Source: an uncultured Candidatus Saccharibacteria bacterium
GTDB taxonomy: Bacteria > Patescibacteriota > Saccharimonadia > Saccharimonadales > Saccharimonadaceae
Reading direction: 5' to 3'
NCBI GenBank assembly: GCA_938046735.1
Contig: CALIXF010000009.1
Coordinates: forward strand, 124,001-188,000
DNA: 64,000 nt
Shown here one piece after another: positions 8,386 to 15,598 of this stretch. The number at the start of each line of letters is the position of its first letter. Position 1 is the stretch's first letter. The notes under the pieces are model-generated. The model was not told where the DNA came from, searched no databases, and worked only from the letters and a program-made list of their open reading frames with translations. The translations under genes and the position numbers were made by a program.

Positions 8386-9816
8386 ATGAAGAAATTGATG
8401 AGTCTAGCTGAAGTAAAAGAGTTTTTTGAGAACGAGAAATGTTTTGAAACAGAAACTTGCTTCTTGATTAATGAGTTTGGAAAATATAATCCGAATATCT
8501 GCTTCGTAGTCGACAAAGAATTTGATCTTAACGAATATGGTGGTCCGATGAATCCGTTGGAATATTTTGGGGATTACGAGGTTACGGCAAATATGAATAT
8601 TGACTTTAACGGAGCGGCTAGCTTTATGTTTGGAGATTTTTGGATCTCTAAATGTGGTGAGGCCTGTTTTCGCCCAAAAGATGCTATGGAGGCAAAACAT
8701 ATACTGATTAAGGTTAGTTGGGGTGGGAGCTATAATCGTACCAGGGGCAACGAAGCATCAGAGGTGAATAAAATAAAAGACGTTCTTTACTTCAGGCATG
8801 CTGTTTCTAACGGTGGCGGTGAAGGCTATGATTTCTGGATTGTGCCTGTTGGATTTCGTTATATAATACATGATGATGAGTTTGACGGAGCTTCGAGTCG
8901 TATCCAAGCTGTAGAGCTTAAAAATACAGAAACTCCTGAGTATTGTCAAAAAATTTCAAGTAGAAAACAGGAAAACCTGGATCGTGCTGATAAAAATATT
9001 GAGGATAGAAAAAAGGCAGTTGAAAAATCAAGGTTAGATAAATTTTTCTACGAAGAGGAATTGGTAAAAATTCAACGTGCGTTGAAAAAACTGGCAAAGC
9101 CACAAAAATGGAGCTCTTATCAAATAGATCAACTGAAGTTAGATGATTTTTTCTTCACACTAGGATATATGCAATATTTATATACTAGTGAAAATATATC
9201 TTTTGTGAAAGGATATTTGGCGAAAAAAGAAGAGTATATTCGTGATGCTGAAAAAGAAAGACAGGCGAAATATGACGCAAGGGTGAAATATACACCTAAA
9301 TTTCAGGAGCTGGAAGCTGAACTCGGGGAGCTTGGTTGGACAATTCTGTGTGATGATCGGGTTTATGTAAAGAATCCAAATAAAGAGATAAGTGGCTGTC
9401 TTGGCTATGAATGCAAAGTTTTGCCGTATGAATATTCAAGGGCAGGATTGAAAGCCTTACGTCATGACATGGTGACGGAGGCTGATAGGCAAGCTGTAGA
9501 AAAAACTAAGGAAGTAAATTCTAAGCGAATCCGTAGGCTGTTAGCAAAAACTGATTTGCCGCAAAAATTGTGGTTTTTGTTTGAGGGGACAGAAGCGATT
9601 GACTCTGCGATTTTGGATGAAGTGCAAGCCATCTTGAACGCTTCTTATGCGCCAAAGAATGAAGTTGATCTTCATGAGCTGATAAATTGTAGTTTTAAAA
9701 GCAAAACTGAGGCGAGTAGGCGCGTAATTGAACGTGCTGGTGGCGGAAAAGTTCACCTGAAAATTGAAGGTGCAGCGAACTGTCGTAAACTAGCGAATTT
9801 TCTTGTTGGTAAATAA
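8386..9816 (+). CDS. unrecognised 476-residue protein with central coiled coil
   Basis: No family recognised. AAAGGAGAAAGG lies 7 nt before the ATG. Residues 1-190 form an aromatic, acidic region with several Cys and Trp. Residues about 190-310 are rich in Lys/Glu with heptad character (DRADKNIEDRKKAVEKSRLD and later), suggesting a coiled coil. A globular tail follows, ending with VDLHELINCSFKSK and VHLKIEGAANCRKLANFLV. No signal peptide or membrane segment, so it is probably cytoplasmic. The structured leader suggests conditional expression. Confidence 0.7.
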   Translation: MKKLMSLAEVKEFFENEKCFETETCFLINEFGKYNPNICFVVDKEFDLNEYGGPMNPLEYFGDYEVTANMNIDFNGAASFMFGDFWISKCGEACFRPKDAMEAKHILIKVSWGGSYNRTRGNEASEVNKIKDVLYFRHAVSNGGGEGYDFWIVPVGFRYIIHDDEFDGASSRIQAVELKNTETPEYCQKISSRKQENLDRADKNIEDRKKAVEKSRLDKFFYEEELVKIQRALKKLAKPQKWSSYQIDQLKLDDFFFTLGYMQYLYTSENISFVKGYLAKKEEYIRDAEKERQAKYDARVKYTPKFQELEAELGELGWTILCDDRVYVKNPNKEISGCLGYECKVLPYEYSRAGLKALRHDMVTEADRQAVEKTKEVNSKRIRRLLAKTDLPQKLWFLFEGTEAIDSAILDEVQAILNASYAPKNEVDLHELINCSFKSKTEASRRVIERAGGGKVHLKIEGAANCRKLANFLVGK

Positions 9817-9821
9817 TATTT

Positions 9822-9850
9822 AACCCTCGGAATAATCCGGGGGTATTTTA
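9822..9850 (+). terminator. intrinsic terminator
   Basis: ACCCTCGG, AATAAT loop, CCGGGGGT, then ATTTTA, directly after the 8386 gene. Confidence 0.7.
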
Positions 9851-9891
9851 ATGTAGGAAAAAGATATTATGATACAGGATAAGCATAAGTT

Positions 9892-9920
9892 TTGACAAAA
9901 ATAACTATATGTTGTATAAT
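9892..9920 (+). promoter_or_regulatory. consensus sigma70 promoter
   Basis: TTGACA (9892-9897), exactly 17 nt, TATAAT (9915-9920). It drives the P-loop gene through a leader of about 190 nt. Confidence 0.85.
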
Positions 9921-10014
9921 ATAAGCGTGAGTCTGGGTTTTTGACCGTAGATCTAGGAACATTAATTAAAATATGAGTTTTCGATTCACTTTTAAAAATC
10001 TCTTTTTGGCTTCG

Positions 10015-10062
10015 CTGCGACTAGTTGTGTTGGCTATTTTTAACCAGTATGGCTAGTCGCAG
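10015..10062 (+). promoter_or_regulatory. 10-bp hairpin in mRNA leader
   Basis: CTGCGACTAG (10015-10024) pairs perfectly with CTAGTCGCAG (10053-10062). There is no U-run, so it is a folded leader rather than a terminator. It lies between the promoter at 9892 and the start at 10119. Confidence 0.5.
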
Positions 10063-10118
10063 AGAAACAGCTTCCTGCGAAATTTTGTTTGGCAGCTGAA
10101 GCTGCAGAAGGAGGAAAA

Positions 10119-10739
10119 ATGAAGAAGATTCTTATAGGAATGGAGATCGAAAGGTGGGCACAAAGCCCAGTTGTCTCGGCTTTCAGGCCTTACCCAGTGG
10201 AGATGGAAAGAATTGTGCTGATCTTTTTAGATGGTACAATTTTAACCGTCTTTGAGGAGACAGACGGAACTGGCGATCTATCATGGGAATGGTCAGTTGG
10301 AAAGAGGCCATTCTCATACAGGCCAAAAAATGGGCCGGTGAGAGTAGCCATAGAGGAGAGGTCGGAGTTATCTGATCGTTACCTGAGAGTAACGAGGGAC
10401 AGCTCTAACGAGACTATCCTCTGGGTTTCTGGACAGGAATCTTTCCTTGACGGTGCGTTGTTTGAAAAAACGGCACGCGTGATGGAAAAGAGACCAGTCT
10501 GGATCTTTGCCGGGGCGTCTGGACTTGGAAAGTCTACTCTTGGGGTGCTTTTAGCATCTCAGGGTAAGGTTGTCTATGAAACAGATGCTAGTGAAGAGTT
10601 ACCAGAGCTTATCTTGGCAGACATTATTGTGGCTGGCAACAGACACAATAATCTGACTATGGCGGAGCTCAGTAAGCATTTGCCTGAGGATGTGAACCCG
10701 ATTCTTGTCGAGTTCTCTTCTGCAAAAGAAGTAATGTAG
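10119..10739 (+). CDS. unrecognised protein with a C-terminal P-loop
   Basis: 206 residues from ATG 10119, chosen because AGGAGG lies 5 nt upstream; an earlier in-frame ATG lacks such a site. Residues 1-120 look like beta strands (IVLIFLDGTILTVFEE). Residues 128-140, WIFAGASGLGKST, form a Walker A motif, followed by a short domain with ELILADIIVAGNRHNN. The region after the P-loop is short, about 70 residues, so it resembles a kinase fragment more than a full ATPase. HPr-kinase-like folds combine similar features, but this is speculative. Confidence 0.65.
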   Translation: MKKILIGMEIERWAQSPVVSAFRPYPVEMERIVLIFLDGTILTVFEETDGTGDLSWEWSVGKRPFSYRPKNGPVRVAIEERSELSDRYLRVTRDSSNETILWVSGQESFLDGALFEKTARVMEKRPVWIFAGASGLGKSTLGVLLASQGKVVYETDASEELPELILADIIVAGNRHNNLTMAELSKHLPEDVNPILVEFSSAKEVM

Positions 10740-10790
10740 TTTTTCCCGAGGCCTTAGTGAAGGCTTCGGATAGATCAAGGACTCATAGTT

Positions 10791-10815
10791 CCCCTCAATT
10801 TTGAGGGGATTTTTT
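10791..10815 (+). terminator. intrinsic terminator
   Basis: CCCCTCAA/TTGAGGGG stem, then ATTTTTT, after the P-loop gene. Confidence 0.8.
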
Positions 10816-10930
10816 ATAGTTCATGTTGTGAAAGTTGTGAGCTAATACGTGAGATTTGATATTTTTTATTAATTATATTATAATGATCGTGTTTCAGATG
10901 AAATGGTCTTTAAGAAAGGGGGTTTCTGTT

Positions 10931-11281
10931 ATGGCAGAAAAGAATGAAAGACTGAATGAGTTTGTGATCGATTGGAATAGATCCCATAGGAACTTTTTCT
11001 TTACGATTCAATGGGCGCCGGTTATTGCGAGGCCGATCGGCGTTGCTCTGCGTTATGCGGCGACTAGATACAGAGATTTGCAGACAATGAATGACTGGGA
11101 AAGATTTAAGTCTATGACTGATATAAAATCGCATGGGTTGATGCTGGTGGTTTCTGGTGAAGAGGCTTATGGTCAGGGTATCGTACAATTTGCAGTCGCT
11201 TCGGCAAATCATAACTATAGTGAACACTTTATAGTAAGTACGCTTGAGTGGATTGGTAAAGAATTTTTTGGAGAAAAATAA
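10931..11281 (+). CDS. unrecognised 116-residue protein
   Basis: Start at ATG 10931 because AAAGGGGG precedes it by 9 nt; the same AAGGGGG-type site precedes the genes starting at 12419 and 13960. The middle is rich in Arg and aromatics (VALRYAATRYRDLQTMNDWERF). The end VVSGEEAYGQGIVQFAVASA is followed by a helical tail. No motif identified. It ends at a shared bidirectional terminator. Confidence 0.6.
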   Translation: MAEKNERLNEFVIDWNRSHRNFFFTIQWAPVIARPIGVALRYAATRYRDLQTMNDWERFKSMTDIKSHGLMLVVSGEEAYGQGIVQFAVASANHNYSEHFIVSTLEWIGKEFFGEK

Positions 11282-11343
11282 TCCAGGAAATTGTAGAGCT
11301 GTCGGATGGATTCATTTAGGTATAGTCTGTACATTAATTAGAA

Positions 11344-11370
11344 AACCCCGGTTTCCCGGGGTTATTTTGT
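11344..11370. terminator. bidirectional terminator
   Basis: AACCCCGG, TTTC loop, CCGGGGTT, flanked by A/T runs, between two convergent genes. Confidence 0.75.
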
Positions 11371-11372
11371 TG

Positions 11373-12419
11373 TTATAGACGAGGATTGATTCGAAAACTT
11401 GTATAACCAAATCTTTGAACTTTTCTCTCTATTTCTCTGATGGCGATGAGGCTTAGACCTTTAATTCTGAGCCAATCCATACTTGGATAATCGATAATAT
11501 CCGAAAGTGTATGAATTCCAGCGCGTTTTAGAGCCTGATAAGTTCGCATAGTCAGTTCTAGGCATTCGATCTCAGTCTGGTCTTTAATCTCGCTGTTAAG
11601 GAATTCCTTTGCTTTTATTGCACAGTCATACGGCGTAAGCGTAATTTCTCTTAGTTTCTGTCTTAGCTCAAACTCTTCTTGAAAGAGGGGATTCTGTCTT
11701 AATGTCTTTAATCTGTTAATTAGACTGTCGACAGTTTGATCTTGAGCTATAGATGAAGCTAAGATGGCTGGCAGAGCTCTCGTGTTATGGAGTTTGCGAA
11801 TCGCTAAAGCTTCAATTTGTCTTATTCTGGTTGGAGTGACATTTTGGAGCGTAGCCAATTCGCAGACATCCATTACCTTACCTTCAATTCCATATCTTTT
11901 TGAGATAATTTGAAACTCTTTTTCGGTTAGGCAACCTCTGGTTGCGGCTTGGATTTTTTGACACTGTGATGTGGTTGCGTTTTTATATGTCTCATAGTTC
12001 TGGTTACCGATCACATAATCAATGGAAAAATCTAAATTATCCTGATAGACCTTGCAGAGATCTTCAAAGACTGTTGGCTGCGGTGCATCCTTTAGCTGAT
12101 TGTTATATACAATCATATATAAGAGATTTAGCGTAAAGGAGTTTGCTACAAAATCATGGCGTAAATAACCTTCCCTGTCGAGTGCGGCTGCGAGTTTTAG
12201 AAGTGATTTGGCGGTTTTCTTAATATATGATGCGTCTCGGTCAACAAGGTAGGCAGTTAGTCGACCTTGCCAAATGATCTCCGGAAGAGTTTTGCAGTGC
12301 TCGCCTAAGTACCTTTCTACTGGTTTTGATAAACGAAGCTCATCAAGATTTTGTAGATTTGCCGCCTTTTTGGCTGGATGACTGTAATATTCCCTGCCAG
12401 TATATATATCCTGTATCAT
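11373..12419 (-). CDS. sigma-region-4 / RNA polymerase alpha-CTD fusion protein
   Basis: 348 residues. ATG at 12419 is chosen over the upstream ATG at 12485 because AAGGGGG lies 7 nt before it. Residues 164-212 (LTEKEFQIISKRYGIEG, then VTPTRIRQIEALAIRKL) match sigma70 region 4, which reads the -35 box. Residues 286-340 (LTMRTYQALKRAGIHTLSDI, then LRIKGLSLIAIREIE) match the helix-hairpin-helix C-terminal domain of RNAP alpha, which binds UP-element DNA and activators. Regions 2 and 3 of sigma are absent, so it cannot open promoters itself. It may redirect or modulate RNA polymerase. Confidence 0.75.
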   Translation of the reverse strand: MIQDIYTGREYYSHPAKKAANLQNLDELRLSKPVERYLGEHCKTLPEIIWQGRLTAYLVDRDASYIKKTAKSLLKLAAALDREGYLRHDFVANSFTLNLLYMIVYNNQLKDAPQPTVFEDLCKVYQDNLDFSIDYVIGNQNYETYKNATTSQCQKIQAATRGCLTEKEFQIISKRYGIEGKVMDVCELATLQNVTPTRIRQIEALAIRKLHNTRALPAILASSIAQDQTVDSLINRLKTLRQNPLFQEEFELRQKLREITLTPYDCAIKAKEFLNSEIKDQTEIECLELTMRTYQALKRAGIHTLSDIIDYPSMDWLRIKGLSLIAIREIERKVQRFGYTSFRINPRL

Positions 12420-12479
12420 TTTTCTTCCCCCTTTGGAAAAATATTTCTTAAATAGAGATAACCCTCTTTTTAAGTTGCT

Positions 12480-12493
12480 CACCATATATGGTG
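12480..12493. promoter_or_regulatory. palindromic operator candidate
   Basis: CACCATATATGGTG is a perfect 14-bp palindrome in the 5' leader of the sigma4/alpha-CTD gene. Autoregulation is possible. Confidence 0.4.
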
Positions 12494-12523
12494 TAATTTT
12501 TTAGATCATTGATCTGTGCTTAT

Positions 12524-12553
12524 ATATTACAGCATAAAGTGTAAGATTGTCAA
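12524..12553 (-). promoter_or_regulatory. promoter of the sigma4/alpha-CTD gene
   Basis: Reverse strand TTGACA (12548-12553), 18 nt, TAATAT (12524-12529). Confidence 0.6.
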
Positions 12554-12666
12554 TAATACAAGATGAAACTCGGATATTTCGATGAGCTTTGTATTATTCT
12601 TGAGTTAGACAAAAACAGAAAAAGTAACAAGTGGAGATTATATTCTAGAAGAGATGCAAGCTAGTT

Positions 12667-13581
12667 TTAGTGTTTTAGACTTTCCTTTAGTATATTTGCA
12701 TAACAAACATCTCTGTAGCCATTAACTTTTAATTGCTGAGCTTTTATTAGCTCTTCGTTTAGTCTCTTGTAAAAATCTTCACCCTGTTTTATTCCGATGA
12801 GTCTATATAATGCACGGCCAGATGTAAGTTGAACGGCTCTGCAAGTCTTTGTTGCACGCTTATGAATGATTTCATCTCCAGTGCTACTCTCCTGCAGTTT
12901 TTTTACTAAAGTGGACGACTGAACAAATAAACTGGATAAAATATTAAATTGTAGGTCAGGGTCAGGGGTGTGCGAAACCGAACCGTCTTCTTCCAGGTGA
13001 AAATTATTGAGATATTTTTGATGGCCGATAAATAATGGACTTGCTCCCACAATAAATCTAGGTATGCCTTTCATACAGGCTACAAAGCCATCATCTTCAT
13101 AAAATTTGATAAAAGAACAGCCGATCGGAATATCGCCCCTAGAATGATCTCCGCGAGTGAACTTTTTATTGACAGCATCAGGCAGAGTAGCAGTACATAT
13201 GTCTATGCCGAACACATGAGGTTTGTCGCTATCTTCGCTTTTTAGTTTACATACAACGTCGATACCATTTATATGATCGTCGTATTCAGAAGCAAGACTT
13301 GCGCGGCAACCAGGCAATGTTTCTCCGTGGCCGAGCGCATATGTAAATTCCCACTCAGCTAGCCTACCTTCATTGTCACCCGAGCCTCGTTCGGTTGAAA
13401 GTTTTTTGCTTAATTCCCTATTGGCCTGATCTATGTATTCTTTAGTGTAATATCGCTTGCCAATAAAGTTTATCGGTTGAAGTCTGTCAGTCTCTACAGC
13501 ATTTTCTAGCGCCATGACTTTTTTCTCGTTTTCGGTATAGTATTCACAGCTGTATGGTGATTTTTTTATTTTTTCTACCAT
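12667..13581 (-). CDS. unrecognised 304-residue protein, possible nuclease fold
   Basis: A TATAAT box (13588-13593) lies 6 nt before the ATG, so the mRNA is predicted leaderless. Around residues 75-130, EGRLAEWEF, DDHINGIDVVCKL and VFGIDICTAT give an E...D...D pattern on predicted strands that resembles a PD-(D/E)XK core, but no clear K follows, so this is only a suggestion. The C-terminal half is helical with several Cys. Neighbours are unrecognised. Confidence 0.55.
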   Translation of the reverse strand: MVEKIKKSPYSCEYYTENEKKVMALENAVETDRLQPINFIGKRYYTKEYIDQANRELSKKLSTERGSGDNEGRLAEWEFTYALGHGETLPGCRASLASEYDDHINGIDVVCKLKSEDSDKPHVFGIDICTATLPDAVNKKFTRGDHSRGDIPIGCSFIKFYEDDGFVACMKGIPRFIVGASPLFIGHQKYLNNFHLEEDGSVSHTPDPDLQFNILSSLFVQSSTLVKKLQESSTGDEIIHKRATKTCRAVQLTSGRALYRLIGIKQGEDFYKRLNEELIKAQQLKVNGYRDVCYANILKESLKH

Positions 13582-13587
13582 ACGTAA

Positions 13588-13596
13588 ATTATACCA
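13588..13596 (-). promoter_or_regulatory. TGGTATAAT extended -10 (leaderless start)
   Basis: Reverse strand TGGTATAAT ends 6 nt before the ATG at 13581. The same TGGTATAAT appears before the genes at 14404 and 15599. Confidence 0.6.
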
Positions 13597-13607
13597 CGGA
13601 TAAAAAC

Positions 13608-13632
13608 AGGCCCCACTTGAAGGTGGAGCCTA
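13608..13632 (-). terminator. intrinsic terminator
   Basis: Reverse strand GGCTCCAC, 6-nt loop, GTGGGGCC, then TGTTTTTA. It lies downstream of the 13637-13960 gene. Confidence 0.7.
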
Positions 13633-13636
13633 GGGT

Positions 13637-13960
13637 CTAAAGTGTGACTGGAGATAAGTTATCGAAATAATCGAAGAAAAGTTTCTTGATAAATTCGATA
13701 TCTTTTTTGTCGGAAATGGCTGGATTTAATCTAATCACGATTTCGCCATATCTAATTCTGTCCAAATCAGGTTTACTAATTCCTACTCTGAGCGAGAGGT
13801 GGGTTATTAAGGTTTTAATATCGATCTCTTCGGCGTTAAACCTGCTAGGATTAAAATAGAACCTTATTTCAAAATCATCGATCTCTCTAATTACGAGCGG
13901 TTTCTCATTGCGCGGTAGAAAATCATCGTTGCTACCTATATTATGAATCTTATTATACAT
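13637..13960 (-). CDS. unrecognised 107-residue protein
   Basis: AAGGGGG lies 7 nt before the ATG. Alternating hydrophobic/charged strands (LVIREIDDFEIRFYF, GEIVIRLNP) and a helical end suggest a small alpha/beta protein. No family recognised. Its promoter on the reverse strand is TTGACT (14019-14024), 16 nt, TAGAAT (13997-14002). Confidence 0.6.
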   Translation of the reverse strand: MYNKIHNIGSNDDFLPRNEKPLVIREIDDFEIRFYFNPSRFNAEEIDIKTLITHLSLRVGISKPDLDRIRYGEIVIRLNPAISDKKDIEFIKKLFFDYFDNLSPVTL

Positions 13961-13996
13961 GTGCTACCCCCTTATTCTAATGTACGACATTGCTAT

Positions 13997-14024
13997 ATTC
14001 TAACATAAAATGTGTAATAGTCAA
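13997..14024 (-). promoter_or_regulatory. promoter of the 13637-13960 gene
   Basis: TTGACT, 16 nt, TAGAAT with TATG just before the -10 (extended -10 class). Confidence 0.6.
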
Positions 14025-14129
14025 GTTGGCGTAATAGCTCACAACCTTTGCAACAAAATATTGCATAAAAATAAGATAGCTCTTAAACCTATTTCTAGGA
14101 ACTAACTATAAATAAGAAAGGACTACCTT

Positions 14130-14360
14130 ATGGCATATTATATGGGTAAAGACATAGAAAAATCAAGAGGCAATGCAATGCAAGAAGTGATCTTAGAGAA
14201 AAGAAGTATTGCACAAGTTGCTAGAAGATTTGATAAAAATAGGTCCACCCTCTATCGCTAGATGAAAAAGTGGAAAATGCAATCTATGGATGCGAGAAAG
14301 GATATACAAGCTTCTTGTGGCCTGGGGAATAGTAAAAAACGAAAACCCAGAACGGCGTAA
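14130..14360 (+). pseudogene. broken transposase N-terminus (IS481/IS3-type HTH)
   Basis: AGAAAGGACTACCTT precedes ATG 14130. The frame reads SIAQVARRFDKNRSTLYR, a transposase helix-turn-helix, then TAG at 14259-14261 where the family has Trp (TGG). The frame continues MKKWKMQSMDARKD to TAA at 14358-14360. There is no catalytic DDE domain. A one-base W-to-amber change in an already truncated insertion sequence explains it. No terminal inverted repeats were found. Confidence 0.6.
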
Positions 14361-14390
14361 AACGTTTGAGGTTTGAGTGAAATAGGGTGG

Positions 14391-14396
14391 TATAAT
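14391..14396 (+). promoter_or_regulatory. -10 box of a leaderless gene
   Basis: TATAAT within GGTGGTATAAT, 7 nt before ATG 14404. Confidence 0.6.
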
Positions 14397-14403
14397 ATAA
14401 AAC

Positions 14404-15285
14404 ATGGAAACAATTAATCAATCTTCTACGCCTGGAGAAATATTAAAAGGCGACAGGGTAGTGTCCACCGTTGAATCTTTAATGAACGGCAAAAACAACC
14501 AAAAAATTATTGAAAATCTGAAGATGTATCGTGATGCCGGTAGAGGCTCAAGGGTTTCCATTTTTCATGAGAACATTGAGGAATCCAAAAAAACAATGGT
14601 TATGGCTGGAGCAGTATATGACAAAATGAAATCTCTAGCAGAAAAAACCTCAGAAACGAAAAAAGAATACGCTTTCTTAGTTTTAGGTTGGACGCAAGGC
14701 GAAAACTTTTTGTTTAACGCAATAGCTAGCGACGTCGATATTAATGAAGAGACGAAAAAAGCTATCTATGACAAAAACCCAGAATGGGAGGCGGATGACT
14801 CGGCGGCAGATCTCAATGTTCTTCTATCGGCATATTGGCAAGCAATTAACGGCCATATCGATAAAATGAAAGCCTCTGGCCTAAAACCACTGGTCAGTCT
14901 TGGACATACACACCCAAACGTTTCTGAATCGTATGGTAACTATTCGCTACCAGACTTGGTGGGATTTTTTATGCAAGAAGAGTCAATTCGCGGAAATCGT
15001 GATGGTGACGAGGTTGAATATTGTCATATTGTCTTGCCGGAAAACGGCGACGTAGATTGCATGACTTTTGACAAAGAAACTGGGCGATTCAAAAAGGTAA
15101 CTAACGTGATGTCAGTTGGACAAAACGGAGAAGATACGGTTCCGGCATATACTTTTGAGAGTCCAAAAATTCTTTCTGAAACGTCTTATGTAAAAGAAAA
15201 AAATGAATCCGAAGATGATAAGCTGTACGATGATTGTATTGATGAAATTATTCGAAAACATCAGTGGGACAATATAGCCGAATAA
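14404..15285 (+). CDS. JAMM/MPN-like metalloprotease candidate
   Basis: 293 residues, predicted leaderless. The stretch SLGHTHP (H168, H170) followed by S181-L-P-D184 looks like the JAMM zinc site HxH...S..D, with about 3 extra residues in the spacer compared with the canonical form. E88 in KEYAFLVLG could be the catalytic glutamate at the start of the MPN fold. JAMM enzymes cleave isopeptide or peptide bonds. It lies next to a transglutaminase-like cysteine-protease candidate. No signal peptide. The altered spacing keeps confidence moderate. Confidence 0.5.
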   Translation: METINQSSTPGEILKGDRVVSTVESLMNGKNNQKIIENLKMYRDAGRGSRVSIFHENIEESKKTMVMAGAVYDKMKSLAEKTSETKKEYAFLVLGWTQGENFLFNAIASDVDINEETKKAIYDKNPEWEADDSAADLNVLLSAYWQAINGHIDKMKASGLKPLVSLGHTHPNVSESYGNYSLPDLVGFFMQEESIRGNRDGDEVEYCHIVLPENGDVDCMTFDKETGRFKKVTNVMSVGQNGEDTVPAYTFESPKILSETSYVKEKNESEDDKLYDDCIDEIIRKHQWDNIAE

Positions 15286-15342
15286 AGCCAAGACGCTAGA
15301 AACTATTTGCTCACCTTAACGCTGTGCAGAGAGTATTACTAA

Positions 15343-15367
15343 TTCATACTATAATATAAAGTATGAT
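15343..15367 (+). promoter_or_regulatory. inverted repeat around a -10 box
   Basis: CATACT...AGTATG flanks TATAAT in the 313-bp gap after the JAMM-like gene. No gene follows closely; the rest of this gap holds the repeat copy at 15391 and the promoter at 15546. Confidence 0.3.
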
Positions 15368-15390
15368 AGTTGTTGCCACTGGACAAAAAC

Positions 15391-15447
15391 GTTCTATTTG
15401 TTTTTTTATTGCTCATGGAGTCACCTAGTATATAAAAACAGTCGTCC
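15391..15447. repeat. dispersed repeat, left copy
   Basis: About 57 bp, imperfectly repeated at 18015-18070. Shared blocks include GTTCTATTT, CTCATGGAG, CCTAGTATATA and ACAGTCGTC. The CTCATGGAG part resembles the 3' end of the tRNA-Thr(GGU) gene at 18124. The two copies flank the 15599-17807 gene pair. Confidence 0.65.
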
Positions 15448-15545
15448 AGGCGCGACTTTGGACGTATGTTCTATTCTATCTAAATCTGAGTCTATACTTG
15501 TGCGAATAGGTGAAATCTGATGTTACTGAAATCCTTCGGGAATCT

Positions 15546-15569
15546 TGACCCCGATCGGGGTGGTATAAT
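15546..15569 (+). promoter_or_regulatory. promoter with embedded operator palindrome
   Basis: TGGTATAAT (-10 at 15564-15569) follows ACCCCGATCGGGGT (15548-15561), a perfect 14-bp palindrome placed where RNA polymerase must bind. Repression of the 15599 gene is likely. Confidence 0.55.
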
Positions 15570-15598
15570 TAATTGTAGGTTAAGTAAAAGGACTCAGT

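Noticed and set aside
14130..14360. Amber readthrough or recoded UAG in the transposase fragment
   Set aside because: The fragment lacks a catalytic domain and TAG replaces a conserved TGG by one base; decay is simpler.
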